From assembly GCF_001653135.1 (NCBI RefSeq), contig NZ_BDDS01000001.1, forward strand, positions 62,001-126,000: DNA of 64,000 nt, given 5' to 3'. This document shows positions 54,991 through 64,000 of this stretch, piece by piece (position 1 is the first letter of the stretch; the number at the start of each line of letters is the position of its first letter). The translations under genes were made by a program, and so were the position numbers. The notes beneath the pieces are model-generated. The model worked only from the letters and a program-made list of their open reading frames with translations, was not told the origin of the DNA and did not search any database. This DNA comes from Pseudoalteromonas neustonica. Its GTDB lineage: Bacteria > Pseudomonadota > Gammaproteobacteria > Enterobacterales > Alteromonadaceae.

Positions 54991-57120
54991 TTATAGTTGC
55001 CAATTTACAGAGATGGCGTAACTACGTGGTGCACCGTAATAGCCTTGCGCCCAGTATAGGCTGTTAATGTATTTTTCAGAGGTAACATTATTAATGTTTA
55101 AAGTGACCCCTACGTTATCAGTAATTTCGTAAGTGGCCATTAAATCTAGTAGCCCATAAGCGCCTTGCTTTGTTGTAACGAGTGCATTATTGTTGGCATC
55201 ACGCACTTGTACGCGCTTAGTATCATCTTGCCAGCGGTAATTTAAACCAAAGGTTAGACCTTCAATCGTTGGTACTTGATGAGTAATAGCAAGCTTAAAT
55301 TGATTCTCAGGGGTGTAATCTTTAACTAAGTCATCACCTTCAATATTTACGCCACTGTAGCTAAAGCTTGCACTTAGATCGTCAGTCAATTTACCGCTGA
55401 GCTCTACTTCAAACCCATCACTATTAATGCCGTCAGCGCCATAAAAGCGCGTATCATCTGGCGATGAATTAGGAATAGCTACAGCAAGTCCTACTTGTTT
55501 GGCATCAAAGTATGCCAAAGTAATAAATAGATTATCTTCAAGTAATTGAGCTTTTAGGCCAACTTCACTGCTTTTACCTGTAATTGGATCTAAGTAGTCA
55601 CCGTTAATGTCGCGTTGTGTTTGTGGCACAAAAGTTTCGGTGTAGCTAGCATAACTAGAAATACTCTCGTTGAAGTCATAAACAGCACCGAAGTAAGGCA
55701 CTGTTTGCTCACTATCTTTCGCTTTATTTACGCCATAAGAAATACCATCAGTTTGCCAGTTAACTTGGCTTATACCTGTTAAGAAGTTAAATGAATCGGT
55801 GAGACTAAGTCGTGCTGATATATAAGCCGAGCGTTGTCTGTTTTTTACATCCCCACCACGTAAGCCTGCATTTAAAGTGGGTACTGGCGCTGATCCGTCC
55901 CAAGTATTTAAGTGATCAATACTAGGTGCTGGATTAGGGTGCTGCTGGTTTGCATCATATAGCGATGATTCGGTTTTTTTCATATCGGCTTGGTTTACGC
56001 CAAATGATAAATCATGCTCACGTGAGAATAAATCAAGTTTACCTGTGGCATATAAATCAAAAATATCATGCTCATCTTTATAATTATAATTGCTTGCTAA
56101 GCCAGATAGACCTGTTTGAGTTTCTTTATTTGGTGTGCCGTATACGTAAAATAAAGCCGACTCTTGCTCATTTTCTATATGGGCATAATTCGCTTTTATA
56201 AACCAACTAGCAGCAATACTTTGCTCAATAGATACAAATATTTGTTCAGCGGTATTGTTCCAGTATGACCAATCAGCGGCAGTGCTGGTTGATGAGTCAT
56301 AATTTGTTGCTGTACCGTCAGTGTAATAAAGTGGCAGCGCACCCCATAGAGGACTATCAGCATCCTTTTTTTGATTAACGTAGTTAACAGATAAAAGAGT
56401 ACTATCGGTTAGCTGTCCTTCGTAGGCTAGGTAATAAATAGTTTTATCTTGTTCATAACGATCTAGGTATGAATCTGTTTTTTGCTTAGTGAATGCGACG
56501 CGTACTGCATGGTCATCCGCTAAGGCTGTTGAGGCATCAAGCTCAAAACGTTTGTTATTCCACGAACCATAAGAAGCTGAAGCGCTAACTTTTGTTTGAT
56601 AAGTCGGCTTTTTAAGCACCATATTAACAGTTGCTGATGGATTACCAGCACCGGTCATTAAACCGTTGGCACCGCGAACAACCTCAATACTTTCAAAAAT
56701 TGATGTATCAAGCGTACCTTGAATAGAACCTAAATCTTGAGGCAAGCCCATACCATTTATTTGAAAATTTGTAATTTCAAAACCACGAGCTTTAAAATAC
56801 GTACGATCTGTCTCTATTTGTTCAACGGTTACACCAGGTGTACTCTCTAACACTGCGTTTAAATTATCAAGCGAGAAGTCATCCATGAGTGCGCGCGAGA
56901 TCACTGAAATAGACTGCGGCGTTTCTTTTATTGTTAAGCCAAGTTTGGTCGCTGATTGTGCATCTTCCGTAATATAGTTTTTGTGGTGTTGTCCATACAC
57001 CGCGATTTTTTCAATATTCTCATCATTGTCTTTATTTTCAGTGGCTTGGCTGTAACTGCTGAGGGCTAAAGAGGTTAGTACGGCTAACTTAGATAAACGT
57101 AAAAATTGCGGGGCAGACAT
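54991..57120 (-). CDS. TonB-dependent siderophore receptor
   Basis: An outer-membrane ferric-siderophore importer. ATG 57120 behind GGAAC is chosen; a start seven codons earlier lacks a site. Signal peptide, then IEKIAVYGQ as the TonB box region. The plug has TKLGLTIKETPQSISVISRALMDDF and a VNMVLKKPT end, typical of FpvA/FhuE-type receptors. The barrel ends in YAISVNWQL with a C-terminal aromatic pair. About 709 residues. An iron-box-like site is upstream. Ligand unknown; no siderophore synthesis genes are present. Confidence 0.9.
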   Translation of the reverse strand: MSAPQFLRLSKLAVLTSLALSSYSQATENKDNDENIEKIAVYGQHHKNYITEDAQSATKLGLTIKETPQSISVISRALMDDFSLDNLNAVLESTPGVTVEQIETDRTYFKARGFEITNFQINGMGLPQDLGSIQGTLDTSIFESIEVVRGANGLMTGAGNPSATVNMVLKKPTYQTKVSASASYGSWNNKRFELDASTALADDHAVRVAFTKQKTDSYLDRYEQDKTIYYLAYEGQLTDSTLLSVNYVNQKKDADSPLWGALPLYYTDGTATNYDSSTSTAADWSYWNNTAEQIFVSIEQSIAASWFIKANYAHIENEQESALFYVYGTPNKETQTGLSGLASNYNYKDEHDIFDLYATGKLDLFSREHDLSFGVNQADMKKTESSLYDANQQHPNPAPSIDHLNTWDGSAPVPTLNAGLRGGDVKNRQRSAYISARLSLTDSFNFLTGISQVNWQTDGISYGVNKAKDSEQTVPYFGAVYDFNESISSYASYTETFVPQTQRDINGDYLDPITGKSSEVGLKAQLLEDNLFITLAYFDAKQVGLAVAIPNSSPDDTRFYGADGINSDGFEVELSGKLTDDLSASFSYSGVNIEGDDLVKDYTPENQFKLAITHQVPTIEGLTFGLNYRWQDDTKRVQVRDANNNALVTTKQGAYGLLDLMATYEITDNVGVTLNINNVTSEKYINSLYWAQGYYGAPRSYAISVNWQL

Positions 57121-57164
57121 GTAAAGTTCCAAATAGTTCAAAGAAGCGAGTAATTTAATCTAAA

Positions 57165-57179
57165 TGATAGTGATTTGCA
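57165..57179. promoter_or_regulatory. Fur box-like site ahead of the siderophore receptor
   Basis: TGATAGTGATTTGCA matches the 7-1-7 Fur pattern TGATAATnATTATCA at about 11 or 12 of 14 positions, 45 bases before the receptor start. This predicts repression by iron. Confidence 0.6.
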
Positions 57180-57226
57180 ATACCTGTTCTGTTTAAGTGG
57201 ATAGTTAGAGTGGTATGGTTGGCAAT

Positions 57227-57248
57227 AAAAAAGCGGCTAAAGCCGCTT
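57227..57248 (-). terminator. Terminator after the DcaP-like porin
   Basis: AAAGCGGCT, AA, AGCCGCTT stem; the A-run at 57227-57232 gives a T-run on the minus strand. Confidence 0.75.
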
Positions 57249-57276
57249 AAAAGGAAGTAACAGGAAATAAATAATA

Positions 57277-58443
57277 TTAAAATGCATATTTAACAGAAAA
57301 TTGTAAGCGTTCCATATCACCATCAGAGCCGCTTTCTAGTTCGCGTTCGGCAACTTTTAACTCAGCACCAAATGTTAGCTTTTTAACTGGAGAATAAAGA
57401 ATATTAGCGCTATAGCTTTGACTTGTTTTTGTTGGGTCGCCAGTTATCGCTAGTAAATCTGAGTTATTATCGGCTGAGAAGAATGAGTATAAGAATGTTG
57501 AACGCCATTGGTTATTCCATTGCTGTTGATAAGCAATAAAACCAGATGTTGAATCAATCGCATCGAGATCATCGCCATTAAGTACCGCACTATTAGCAAC
57601 ATTTAAACCAATATAGCGCCCTAAACCTTGGCCTTGGGTAAGCATAAATTTAAGATTGTTTTTACCAAAATTAACTTTACCAGAGGCGCTTACACCAAAT
57701 GATGTTTCGTCTGCGTCAATGCCGTTTTGTTTGTAGCTAAGTTGACGTGCAAGCCCCGCAACCACAATCTCACCCCATTTTGCCTTGTGCGCATAGCGAG
57801 CTGTAAAATCAGGTAAAGATGCATCATCAATTGACGCTCTTGAACCACCTTGCATTGTTACTGTGGTTTCAGGGTTTTCTATAGAGAAAGACCAGCTACC
57901 CGTTGTGTATTTAACTTGAGCTTGACGAACAAATACAGTGCCCTCTGCTGGGCCTACAAAATCGAGTGTTTCAGGTAATGCCCCTACGTTCTGGAAGTTT
58001 GACCATGTTTGGCCAAATAACCAACCATCATAAGTAATAAATGCTTGGCGAACACGCGGGGCGTATGAGTTACTCACGCGCTCATTTCCGCCGGCAGCTG
58101 ATGCAATAAAATCGATTTCAATTTTAGTTTTTATTTCTTTACCGTCATCTAGCGTTGTTGCAGTACCAAAGAAAAAGCGTGATTGGCGAGCATGCATATC
58201 AAATACTGGATCACTATCTACATCAGCACCCACAGGTGTCGTGCCTGGTACGTAAAAGTCACGACCAATGCTTCCGCCAGCTTGTACACCTGATGAGTAG
58301 TCACTCCACATAGCATCTAGCTTTACATAACCACCGTAAGTTACATCAGTATTACCAATGGTTGCAGCATGCGCGCTTGCTGATAGTGCGCATAGAACGG
58401 CTGTCGCGGTGAGGGTTTTTAATGCTGTTGTTTTTGTTGTCAT
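57277..58443 (-). CDS. DcaP-like trimeric outer-membrane porin
   Basis: 388 residues from ATG 58443 (behind AGGA), with a signal peptide ending in AHA. The mature start is TIGNTDVTYGGYVKLDAMWSDYSSG; RQSRFFFGTATTL, KTKIEIDF and RQAFITYDGWLFGQTWSNF are hallmarks of DcaP-type porins of gammaproteobacteria, some of which admit small acids. The C-terminus FSVKYAF ends in phenylalanine, as barrels do. It is divergent from acs, so an uptake role linked to acetate or related acids is an inference. Confidence 0.82.
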   Translation of the reverse strand: MTTKTTALKTLTATAVLCALSASAHAATIGNTDVTYGGYVKLDAMWSDYSSGVQAGGSIGRDFYVPGTTPVGADVDSDPVFDMHARQSRFFFGTATTLDDGKEIKTKIEIDFIASAAGGNERVSNSYAPRVRQAFITYDGWLFGQTWSNFQNVGALPETLDFVGPAEGTVFVRQAQVKYTTGSWSFSIENPETTVTMQGGSRASIDDASLPDFTARYAHKAKWGEIVVAGLARQLSYKQNGIDADETSFGVSASGKVNFGKNNLKFMLTQGQGLGRYIGLNVANSAVLNGDDLDAIDSTSGFIAYQQQWNNQWRSTFLYSFFSADNNSDLLAITGDPTKTSQSYSANILYSPVKKLTFGAELKVAERELESGSDGDMERLQFSVKYAF

Positions 58444-58741
58444 AGTCAATGTCCTATTCGAGGCTGCTTGTTGCATTTTTGTAATACCACTTTTGATTAA
58501 GTACGCTTTTTACTCAATTACCTATTGGTCTATTAGACTAAGGTGGCATTATTACAGAGCATAAAAAGTACAAATTATTAACACACTGTATTAATGGTGT
58601 AAAAAGTGCGATAGTTTAGTATCTTTTTAGGTACATATAAACAATTAAAAGGCTCTACAACTAAGGTCTAATACTTTCACCTACGATGCTGGGTGATCCT
58701 TGGGGTAGGCCGATGGCAAGTAATTAAAAATGGAGACGACT
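58444..58741. promoter_or_regulatory. Divergent control region of the porin and acs genes
   Basis: 298 bases between the two starts. It holds the palindrome GTCTATTAGAC (58528-58538) and a related GGTCTAAT (58665-58672). One could be a binding site for the response regulator encoded behind acs. Promoter hexamers were not clear by eye. Confidence 0.4.
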
Positions 58742-60682
58742 ATGTCACAAAGTATCTATCCAGTTCCTGCACATATCAAGAATGCAGCATTAGTTGATAA
58801 CGATAAATATAATACACTTTACAAGCAATCTATTGATGACCCAGAAAGCTTCTGGGGTGAACACGGCAAACGCCTTGATTGGTCTACACCTTTCACTAAA
58901 GTAAAAAATACTTCTTTTGATAAAGGCCATATCAGTATTAAATGGTATGAAGATGGCGAACTAAATGCGTCATATAACTGTATAGATCGCCATTTGGCGA
59001 CTAAAGCAGATAAAACAGCACTCATTTGGGAAGGTGATGACCCTTCACAAAGCGAACATATTTCTTATCAGCAACTGCATGATGAAGTTGCTAAGTTTGC
59101 CAATGGCTTAAAAAAATTAGGTGTACAAAAAGGCGATCGAATCGCTATATATATGCCAATGTCACCGCAAGCGGTTTACGCAATGCAAGCATGTGCGCGC
59201 TTAGGTGCAATTCATTCAGTGGTATTTGGTGGCTTTTCACCTTCAGCCATCGCTGATCGCATTAAAGATTCTGGCGCTAAAATAGTTATTACATCTGATG
59301 AAGGCCGCCGAGCAGGTAACACCGTACCGCTTAAAGCAAACGTAGATGAAGCCGTTTCACAACCATCAGTGACGACAATCGAGCACGTCGTCGTGCATCA
59401 GCTTACTGGTGGGGAAGTGCAGTGGAATGAACATGATGTTTGGTGGCATGACTTAGTTGCTGATGTACCTGCAGTGTGCGCGCCAGAGCCTATGAACGCA
59501 GAAGACCCGCTCTTTATTCTTTACACGTCGGGTTCTACAGGGCAACCAAAAGGCGTGGTTCATACCACCGGTGGTTACTTAGTTTATTCATCGATGACCC
59601 ACGAATACGTATTTGATTTAAAAGAAGATGATGTTTTTTGGTGTAGCGCTGATGTAGGCTGGATCACCGGCCATAGCTATATTGCTTACGGGCCATTAGT
59701 AAACGGTTGTACGCAAGTATTGTTTGAAGGTGTGCCTACTTACCCAACAGCTGGCCGTATGGGTGAAGTCGTTGATAAGCATGGTGTAACAATTTTATAT
59801 ACTGCACCTACGGCAATTCGTGCATTGATGGCTAAAGGCGATGAACCTACAGCCACATCAAATCGCGATACTTTACGTATTCTTGGTTCTGTTGGTGAGC
59901 CAATTAACCCAGAAGCATGGACATGGTATTACGAAAGTATTGGTAAGAGTAATTGTCCGATTGTTGACACTTGGTGGCAAACTGAAACCGGCGGCATCAT
60001 GATCACACCATTACCAGGTGCGATTGACATGAAACCGGGTTCTGCAACGCGTCCATTCTTTGGTATCGCCCCAGCATTATTTGATGCCGAAGGTAATACA
60101 CTTGAGGGCGCGACTGATGGCAATTTAGTTATTCTTGATAGCTGGCCATCACAGGCTCGTACCGTTTATGGCGACCATGAGCGCTTTGAACAAACGTATT
60201 TCTCAGCGTATCCGGGTGTGTACTTTACCGGTGACGGTTGTCGTCGTGATGAAGACGGTTACTACTGGATCACAGGTCGCGTTGATGACGTGCTAAATGT
60301 ATCAGGACATCGCCTAGGTACAGCAGAGATAGAAAGCGCGTTAGTTGCCCATGCCGCAGTTGCAGAGGCTGCTGTTGTTGGTTACCCGCATGATATTAAA
60401 GGCCAAGGTATTTATGTATATCTCACGCCAAACGAAGGCGTTACTGTTAGCGATGAACTGACCAAAGAGGTGCGTAACTGGGTGCGTAAAGAGCTAAGCC
60501 CAATTGCATCGCCAGATATGATTCAATGGTCACCTGGTCTACCTAAAACGCGTTCAGGTAAGATTATGCGTCGTATTTTACGTAAGATCGCTGCAAATGA
60601 GCATCAACAACTTGGTGATACCTCAACACTTGCAGATCCGGGCGTTGTTGATGAATTAATCGAGAACCGATTAAATCGTTAA
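58742..60682 (+). CDS. acs: Acetyl-CoA synthetase Acs
   Basis: It activates acetate to acetyl-CoA through acetyl-AMP. The start ATG 58742 ([18 protein letters not shown]) has GGAG 6 bases upstream; the ATG four codons earlier overlaps that site. [43 protein letters not shown] and [14 protein letters not shown], with the lysine regulated by acetylation, are all present. 646 residues (E. coli 652). A response-regulator gene follows. Confidence 0.97.
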   Translation: MSQSIYPVPAHIKNAALVDNDKYNTLYKQSIDDPESFWGEHGKRLDWSTPFTKVKNTSFDKGHISIKWYEDGELNASYNCIDRHLATKADKTALIWEGDDPSQSEHISYQQLHDEVAKFANGLKKLGVQKGDRIAIYMPMSPQAVYAMQACARLGAIHSVVFGGFSPSAIADRIKDSGAKIVITSDEGRRAGNTVPLKANVDEAVSQPSVTTIEHVVVHQLTGGEVQWNEHDVWWHDLVADVPAVCAPEPMNAEDPLFILYTSGSTGQPKGVVHTTGGYLVYSSMTHEYVFDLKEDDVFWCSADVGWITGHSYIAYGPLVNGCTQVLFEGVPTYPTAGRMGEVVDKHGVTILYTAPTAIRALMAKGDEPTATSNRDTLRILGSVGEPINPEAWTWYYESIGKSNCPIVDTWWQTETGGIMITPLPGAIDMKPGSATRPFFGIAPALFDAEGNTLEGATDGNLVILDSWPSQARTVYGDHERFEQTYFSAYPGVYFTGDGCRRDEDGYYWITGRVDDVLNVSGHRLGTAEIESALVAHAAVAEAAVVGYPHDIKGQGIYVYLTPNEGVTVSDELTKEVRNWVRKELSPIASPDMIQWSPGLPKTRSGKIMRRILRKIAANEHQQLGDTSTLADPGVVDELIENRLNR

Positions 60683-60779
60683 ATTTGCGTTAAAAACTTG
60701 ATTAGAAGTTGATTCTAAACGTAGTATATCGGCTGTTGTCTACTTGATAGATAGCAGCCGAATTTATTAGGAGTGAACC

Positions 60780-61433
60780 ATGAGTCAGTTTTTAATAGCG
60801 GATGACCACCCGTTATTTCGTGAAGCACTAAAAGGAGCATTAAGTTCAAAGTTTGATGATTTAGACGTTTTTGAATCAGATAGTTTTGATAGCACTTTGC
60901 AGGTACTTAGCGAACAAGAAGATTTAGACATCTTACTACTTGACCTACATATGCCAGGAAGCGGCGATTTATACGGCTTAATTCGCATTCGTGAAGACTA
61001 CCCAAGCTTACCAATTGCAGTTGTATCAGGCAGTGAAGATATACATATTGTTTCAAAAGTCATGAGTTATGGCGCAATGGGGTTTATTCCTAAATCATCA
61101 TCATCGGATGATATTGCCAGTGCAATTAACCAAATTTTGGATGGTGACGTGTGGTTACCGCTCGAACTAAAAGACAAAGTTGCAACCGTTGAAGGTGAAG
61201 ATAAAGAGATCGCAGCGCAAGTTGCGTCGTTAACGCCCCAGCAGTACAAAGTATTACAATATCTACACGAAGGTTTACTGAATAAGCAAATTGCCTACGA
61301 ACTTCATATTTCAGAAGCGACAGTAAAAGCCCACATTACTGCAATTTTCAGAAAACTAGGCGTTTATAACCGTACGCAAGCGGTATTGATTGCAGCAAAA
61401 TTACAACTAGAACCGATTGAACCTGCACAATAA
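60780..61433 (+). CDS. LuxR-type response regulator, probably controlling acs
   Basis: 217 residues: a receiver domain (ADDHPLFREALKG, phosphoacceptor Asp in LLLDLHMPG, FIPKSSS) and a C-terminal LuxR helix-turn-helix (LTPQQYKVLQYLHEGLLNKQIAYELHISEATVKAHITAIFRKLGVYNRTQAV). It starts 97 bases after acs on the same strand, with GGAG before ATG 60780. The placement matches the CrbR/ActR-like regulators of acs in Vibrio and relatives, but the matching sensor kinase is not in the window, so the acetate link is inference. Confidence 0.85.
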   Translation: MSQFLIADDHPLFREALKGALSSKFDDLDVFESDSFDSTLQVLSEQEDLDILLLDLHMPGSGDLYGLIRIREDYPSLPIAVVSGSEDIHIVSKVMSYGAMGFIPKSSSSDDIASAINQILDGDVWLPLELKDKVATVEGEDKEIAAQVASLTPQQYKVLQYLHEGLLNKQIAYELHISEATVKAHITAIFRKLGVYNRTQAVLIAAKLQLEPIEPAQ

Positions 61434-61457
61434 GTACACATTAATAATAACAAAAAT

Positions 61458-61483
61458 AAAGAGGCGAACAGCCTCTTCATTTT
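61458..61483 (+). terminator. Weak terminator after the response regulator
   Basis: AAGAGGC, GAACA loop, GCCTCTT, then CATTTTC; a short U-poor tract, so it may be inefficient. Confidence 0.5.
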
Positions 61484-61514
61484 CATTGGCATGCTATTTC
61501 CACAAACCAAGAGC

Positions 61515-62354
61515 TTAACTAAACACCACAGTACGATTACCATTAATAAACAGCTTGTGCTCAGACGCTAATTGTAGTGCCTTACAAAACACTGTTTTCT
61601 CGACATCTTTGCCCATCTTAGCCATCATTTCAGCTGTATTCGCATGATTTACATGAGTCACGTCTTGCATGATGATTGGCCCTTCATCAAGCTCATTATT
61701 AACAAAATGCGCTGTTGCCCCAATGATTTTTACGCCACGTTCAAATGCTTGATGATACGGTTTTGCACCAATAAACGCAGGCAAAAATGAATGGTGAATA
61801 TTAATGATTTTACCGTCAAAACGACCAACAAACTCAGGGCTTAAGATTCGCATATATTTGGCAAGGCCAATAATGTCTGGTTTGTAACTAGCAATTAAGT
61901 CACCCACTTGCAGGTCGTGTTCAGCGCGTGATAACCCTTCATGGCTGACCACATGAAACGGCACATCAAAGCCCTTCGCCAATGGTGCTAAGTCAGGGTA
62001 ATTAGCAATTACAGCCAATACTTCAATATTCAGCGCTTGCTCAAACTGCTTTAGCAATACGCCGCCCAAGCAATGCGCTTCTTTAGTGGCAAGCAACACG
62101 ACTTTGGTTTTTTCGTCAGTATGCAGTGCTAATTGCGCGCCATCGGGTAGCAAAGCCTGTAATTGATTTAAAAAGTCAGGTGCTGGTGCGCCAGTTAATT
62201 CAGTACGCATAAAAAAGCGCTGGGCATCTTTATCTACAAATTCATTATTACGTGTAATATTTAAATTATGCTCGTGACAAAGCCCTGTAATTTTGGCAAT
62301 TAAGCCCACATCATCCGCACATTGCGTTGTAAGTATTGTGTTCATTTCCCTCAT
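61515..62354 (-). CDS. purU: Formyltetrahydrofolate deformylase PurU
   Basis: It frees formate from 10-formyl-THF for purine synthesis. The N-terminal ACT domain (LTTQCADDVGLIAKITGLCHEHNLNITRNNEFVD) is followed by the formyltransferase-type catalytic half (NIHHSFLPAFIGAKPYHQAFERGVKIIGATAHFV, with His and the later Asp in NNELDEGPIIMQDV). Two ATGs, 62354 and 62345, are possible; the first has AGGAT at better spacing. About 279 residues (E. coli 280). Longer upstream frame is not used. Confidence 0.93.
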   Translation of the reverse strand: MREMNTILTTQCADDVGLIAKITGLCHEHNLNITRNNEFVDKDAQRFFMRTELTGAPAPDFLNQLQALLPDGAQLALHTDEKTKVVLLATKEAHCLGGVLLKQFEQALNIEVLAVIANYPDLAPLAKGFDVPFHVVSHEGLSRAEHDLQVGDLIASYKPDIIGLAKYMRILSPEFVGRFDGKIINIHHSFLPAFIGAKPYHQAFERGVKIIGATAHFVNNELDEGPIIMQDVTHVNHANTAEMMAKMGKDVEKTVFCKALQLASEHKLFINGNRTVVFS

Positions 62355-62474
62355 TCCAATCCTATGATTAGTCGTTTTATTATTTGTTAATTTATCACGA
62401 AAACAAAAGGGGTTATAGCTTGTAAATTTTAGAGTAAATACAATAAGTACGCGGGATTGACGTGGTAGCTGCAA

Positions 62475-62814
62475 TTTTATATCGGGTTAAATGCACCGGG
62501 GTTTCGTAAATATGCGAATATTTGGATTGGTACGGGGTAACCCTCTTAAAAACGCGGGGTAAACTCGCTGCTACTTTATATAAATACAACCCCCAATGGA
62601 GTAGTCGACGATGTGGCTCACTATGTTTGATCTTAATGGATTTACGACGATATAAGGGACATTGTTTATTAAATCGTTTTCATCACTAATTAGATTATAA
62701 ACCTTACGCTGCGATTAAATCGCCCCTAAATTGAACGAATTTTAATCCGCAAAGTTCAACAAGCCCTAGTTAGATTTACTTTGCAGTTCTCACTTAAGTG
62801 CTTTTTATAATTAT
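62475..62814. other. Non-coding stretch with repeat fragments
   Basis: No gene seen. It contains CGGGGTAAACTCGCTGCTAC near 62565-62585, like the unit start of the 24.4-kb repeat, and the degenerate copy of the MITE-like right end at 62696-62769. Both suggest accumulated repeat debris. Confidence 0.5.
62696..62769. repeat. Degenerate right end of the MITE-like element
   Basis: ATTATAAACC, GCTGCGATTAAATCGCCCC, TTGAACGAATTTTAATCC, then AAAGTTCAACAAGCCCTAG: the same order as the right end of the 54689-54958 element, with substitutions in the outer 19 bases. Confidence 0.65.
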
Positions 62815-63834
62815 TCACAATGACTTAAGCTGGCAACGTAAGTTACTTGGTGTCATGCCTGTCCAGCGTTTAAATGCGCGCCTAAAGTTGGTCAGATCAT
62901 TAAAGTTAAGCTCTATGGCGAGCGCTTCATTGCTTTGTGCAAGAGTTATGATATTAAACACTGCGGTTTGCCGCTTGATGCAATCTTGTAAAGCGATAAA
63001 ACGCGTATGATGTTGTTTAAGCTTACGTTTGAAAGTTGCGGGACTCATAGCAAAATAATGCGCTACGGCCTCGAGGTTTTGCTGTGGCTGGGCTGAAATA
63101 TAGTTACGAACCAATTGCAACCAAGGTGTGGCCGGTGATGTGTGCTGCATTAAGTTTGCTAATGATTGCTGGAGTAAGCTTGGGCAACTATCAATTAAAT
63201 ATTTGTTATAAAGCTCGTCACTTATACTGATCATAAATAATTGCTGCGAGAACTTACACTTTGCTTGCAAATTAACTTGGTATTGCTCTATATATTTGGG
63301 CTCAGGGTAAGGGAATGAGAAGCATAAGTCACTGTTATTACCAATGCGTGATTTGCACGTTGTTGCGATAAAGCTGGCAAATAGTTCACAGCAAAATTGT
63401 TCTACGGCGGTGTTAATAGCACCAAAGCTGAGGTTAATAATGAAGTGATGACGTCTGTGATGATGTCTATGCTGCGCATTAAATAAATTTAAGCCATGCA
63501 ATGGAAATTGCAGTAATAATTTTTGTAGGCATTTTAAGCTCGAAGCTTGAGAGAATGCACTGTGTAAAGGGTTGTGGTTAAGTAGCTTACGGCCAAGTAA
63601 AAAACTAAGCTCGTGTTGCCAATCTAATTGCTGACAGTTTTCTTGTAAACGATAAAATTGAGCAACACTTACATTACTTTTACCTAGCTCAAAATCTTGA
63701 TAAAAAAGCTTGGTCCCTTTTAATAATTTGTCTGGATGGATCCCACGGTGTTTGGCCAAGTCGACTAATTGAGCCGCCCAAGATTGTAATCCAGTACATG
63801 GTGTATCTATGTCGATTACTTTTTTAAAATTCAC
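62815..63834 (-). CDS. AraC-family transcriptional regulator
   Basis: 339 residues with an N-terminal AraC-like ligand domain (about 20-220, with FSFPYPEPKY, a typical segment of the Arabinose_bd/OruR group) and a C-terminal double helix-turn-helix (SAQPQQNLEAVAHYFAMSPATFKRKLKQHHTRF, then ALAIELNFNDLTNFRRAFKRWTGMTPSNLR). The start GTG 63834 overlaps the stop of the preceding gene as GTGA, so translation is probably coupled. Target genes are not evident from this window. Confidence 0.85.
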   Translation of the reverse strand: MNFKKVIDIDTPCTGLQSWAAQLVDLAKHRGIHPDKLLKGTKLFYQDFELGKSNVSVAQFYRLQENCQQLDWQHELSFLLGRKLLNHNPLHSAFSQASSLKCLQKLLLQFPLHGLNLFNAQHRHHHRRHHFIINLSFGAINTAVEQFCCELFASFIATTCKSRIGNNSDLCFSFPYPEPKYIEQYQVNLQAKCKFSQQLFMISISDELYNKYLIDSCPSLLQQSLANLMQHTSPATPWLQLVRNYISAQPQQNLEAVAHYFAMSPATFKRKLKQHHTRFIALQDCIKRQTAVFNIITLAQSNEALAIELNFNDLTNFRRAFKRWTGMTPSNLRCQLKSL

Positions 63835-64000
63835 GCAGTTTGCTCAAATAAGCGTTTGTTATTTAATAAGCCTTTATGCAGCTTACTGAGTAAGGCAGAT
63901 GTTGAATCATCGTGTTGCGCTGTAATTAAGCTTCGGTGCACTTTTTGTTTTATGTTGGTTTTTTTTGTACTTCCTTGAAACGAAAATGACTCTAGTGCAT
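63831..64000 (-). CDS. Partial gene upstream of the AraC regulator (3' end only)
   Basis: The minus-strand frame is open from the right window edge to TGA at 63831-63833, about 55 codons. It ends ...LLSKLHKGLLNNKRLFEQTA. The stop overlaps the AraC GTG start, which makes a real, translationally coupled gene likely. No family is recognised from this fragment, and no other frame here is open. Confidence 0.5.
   Translation of the reverse strand, partial: ALESFSFQGSTKKTNIKQKVHRSLITAQHDDSTSALLSKLHKGLLNNKRLFEQTA

Noticed and set aside
1-64000. tRNA and rRNA genes
   Set aside because: No stretch with tRNA arm signals (GGTTCGAATCC-like) or rRNA sequence was seen by eye; a dedicated scan was not possible.

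Overview
The window reads as chromosome of a marine gammaproteobacterium of the order Alteromonadales, most likely Pseudoalteromonas. This is inferred from the AT-leaning sequence, the protein flavour, the order ftsB-ispD-ispF-truD-surE-pcm-yqaA-like-nlpD-rpoS / mutS / pncC-recA, and the many TonB-dependent and secretion functions. No database search was run. No tRNA, rRNA, CRISPR array or intact insertion sequence was seen.

Layout. 1-12 kb: the 3' part of thiI, a PanE-like reductase with a VanZ-like protein, yajQ, a flavin-dependent halogenase-like gene, a cobalamin riboswitch with btuB, msrA, and a two-gene RND efflux system. 12-18.5 kb: DUF2982 and an unknown gene, two DUF1566-type exported proteins, cca, and gspA-gspB, which serve type II secretin assembly. 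18.5-24.4 kb: an HD-GYP phosphodiesterase and a type-B putA lacking the N-terminal DNA-binding domain, divergent from an Lrp-family regulator with an Lrp-like operator between them. 24.4-31.5 kb: a 243-bp-period tandem repeat, ygiM, ygiF, a START-domain protein, metK with a MetJ operator, and tkt.

31.5-40.3 kb is the accessory part. Two separate two-gene modules flank a short core-like stretch (ppnP, hpf, an unusual NRAMP-family carrier, a small lipoprotein). The first pairs a DUF4365-type PD-(D/E)XK protein with an unassigned protein, coupled by ATGA. The second pairs a Cap4/DUF4297-type nuclease with a Rad50/SMC-like ATPase carrying a CPTC hook-like motif, and resembles a Lamassu / ABC-three-component anti-phage system. 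A short sequence like the end of an IS3-family element follows the second module.

40.3-54.6 kb returns to core genes: a MoxR ATPase with a VWA partner, DUF1653 and DUF2947, an unknown Cys/His-bearing protein, then the cell-division, isoprenoid, tRNA-modification, stress and repair cluster from ftsB to recA. 54.6-64 kb: a 270-bp MITE-like element with perfect 19-bp inverted ends, a TonB siderophore receptor with a Fur-like box, a DcaP-like porin divergent from acs, a LuxR-type response regulator behind acs, purU, an AraC-family regulator, and the 3' end of one more gene.

Functional links. Acetate use (acs, its neighbouring regulator, porin), proline use (putA and the Lrp-type regulator), vitamin B12 uptake under riboswitch control, and iron uptake are each paired with a visible or likely control element. 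Interspersed repeats sharing a GCGATTAAATCGCCCCTA core occur at three intergenic sites.
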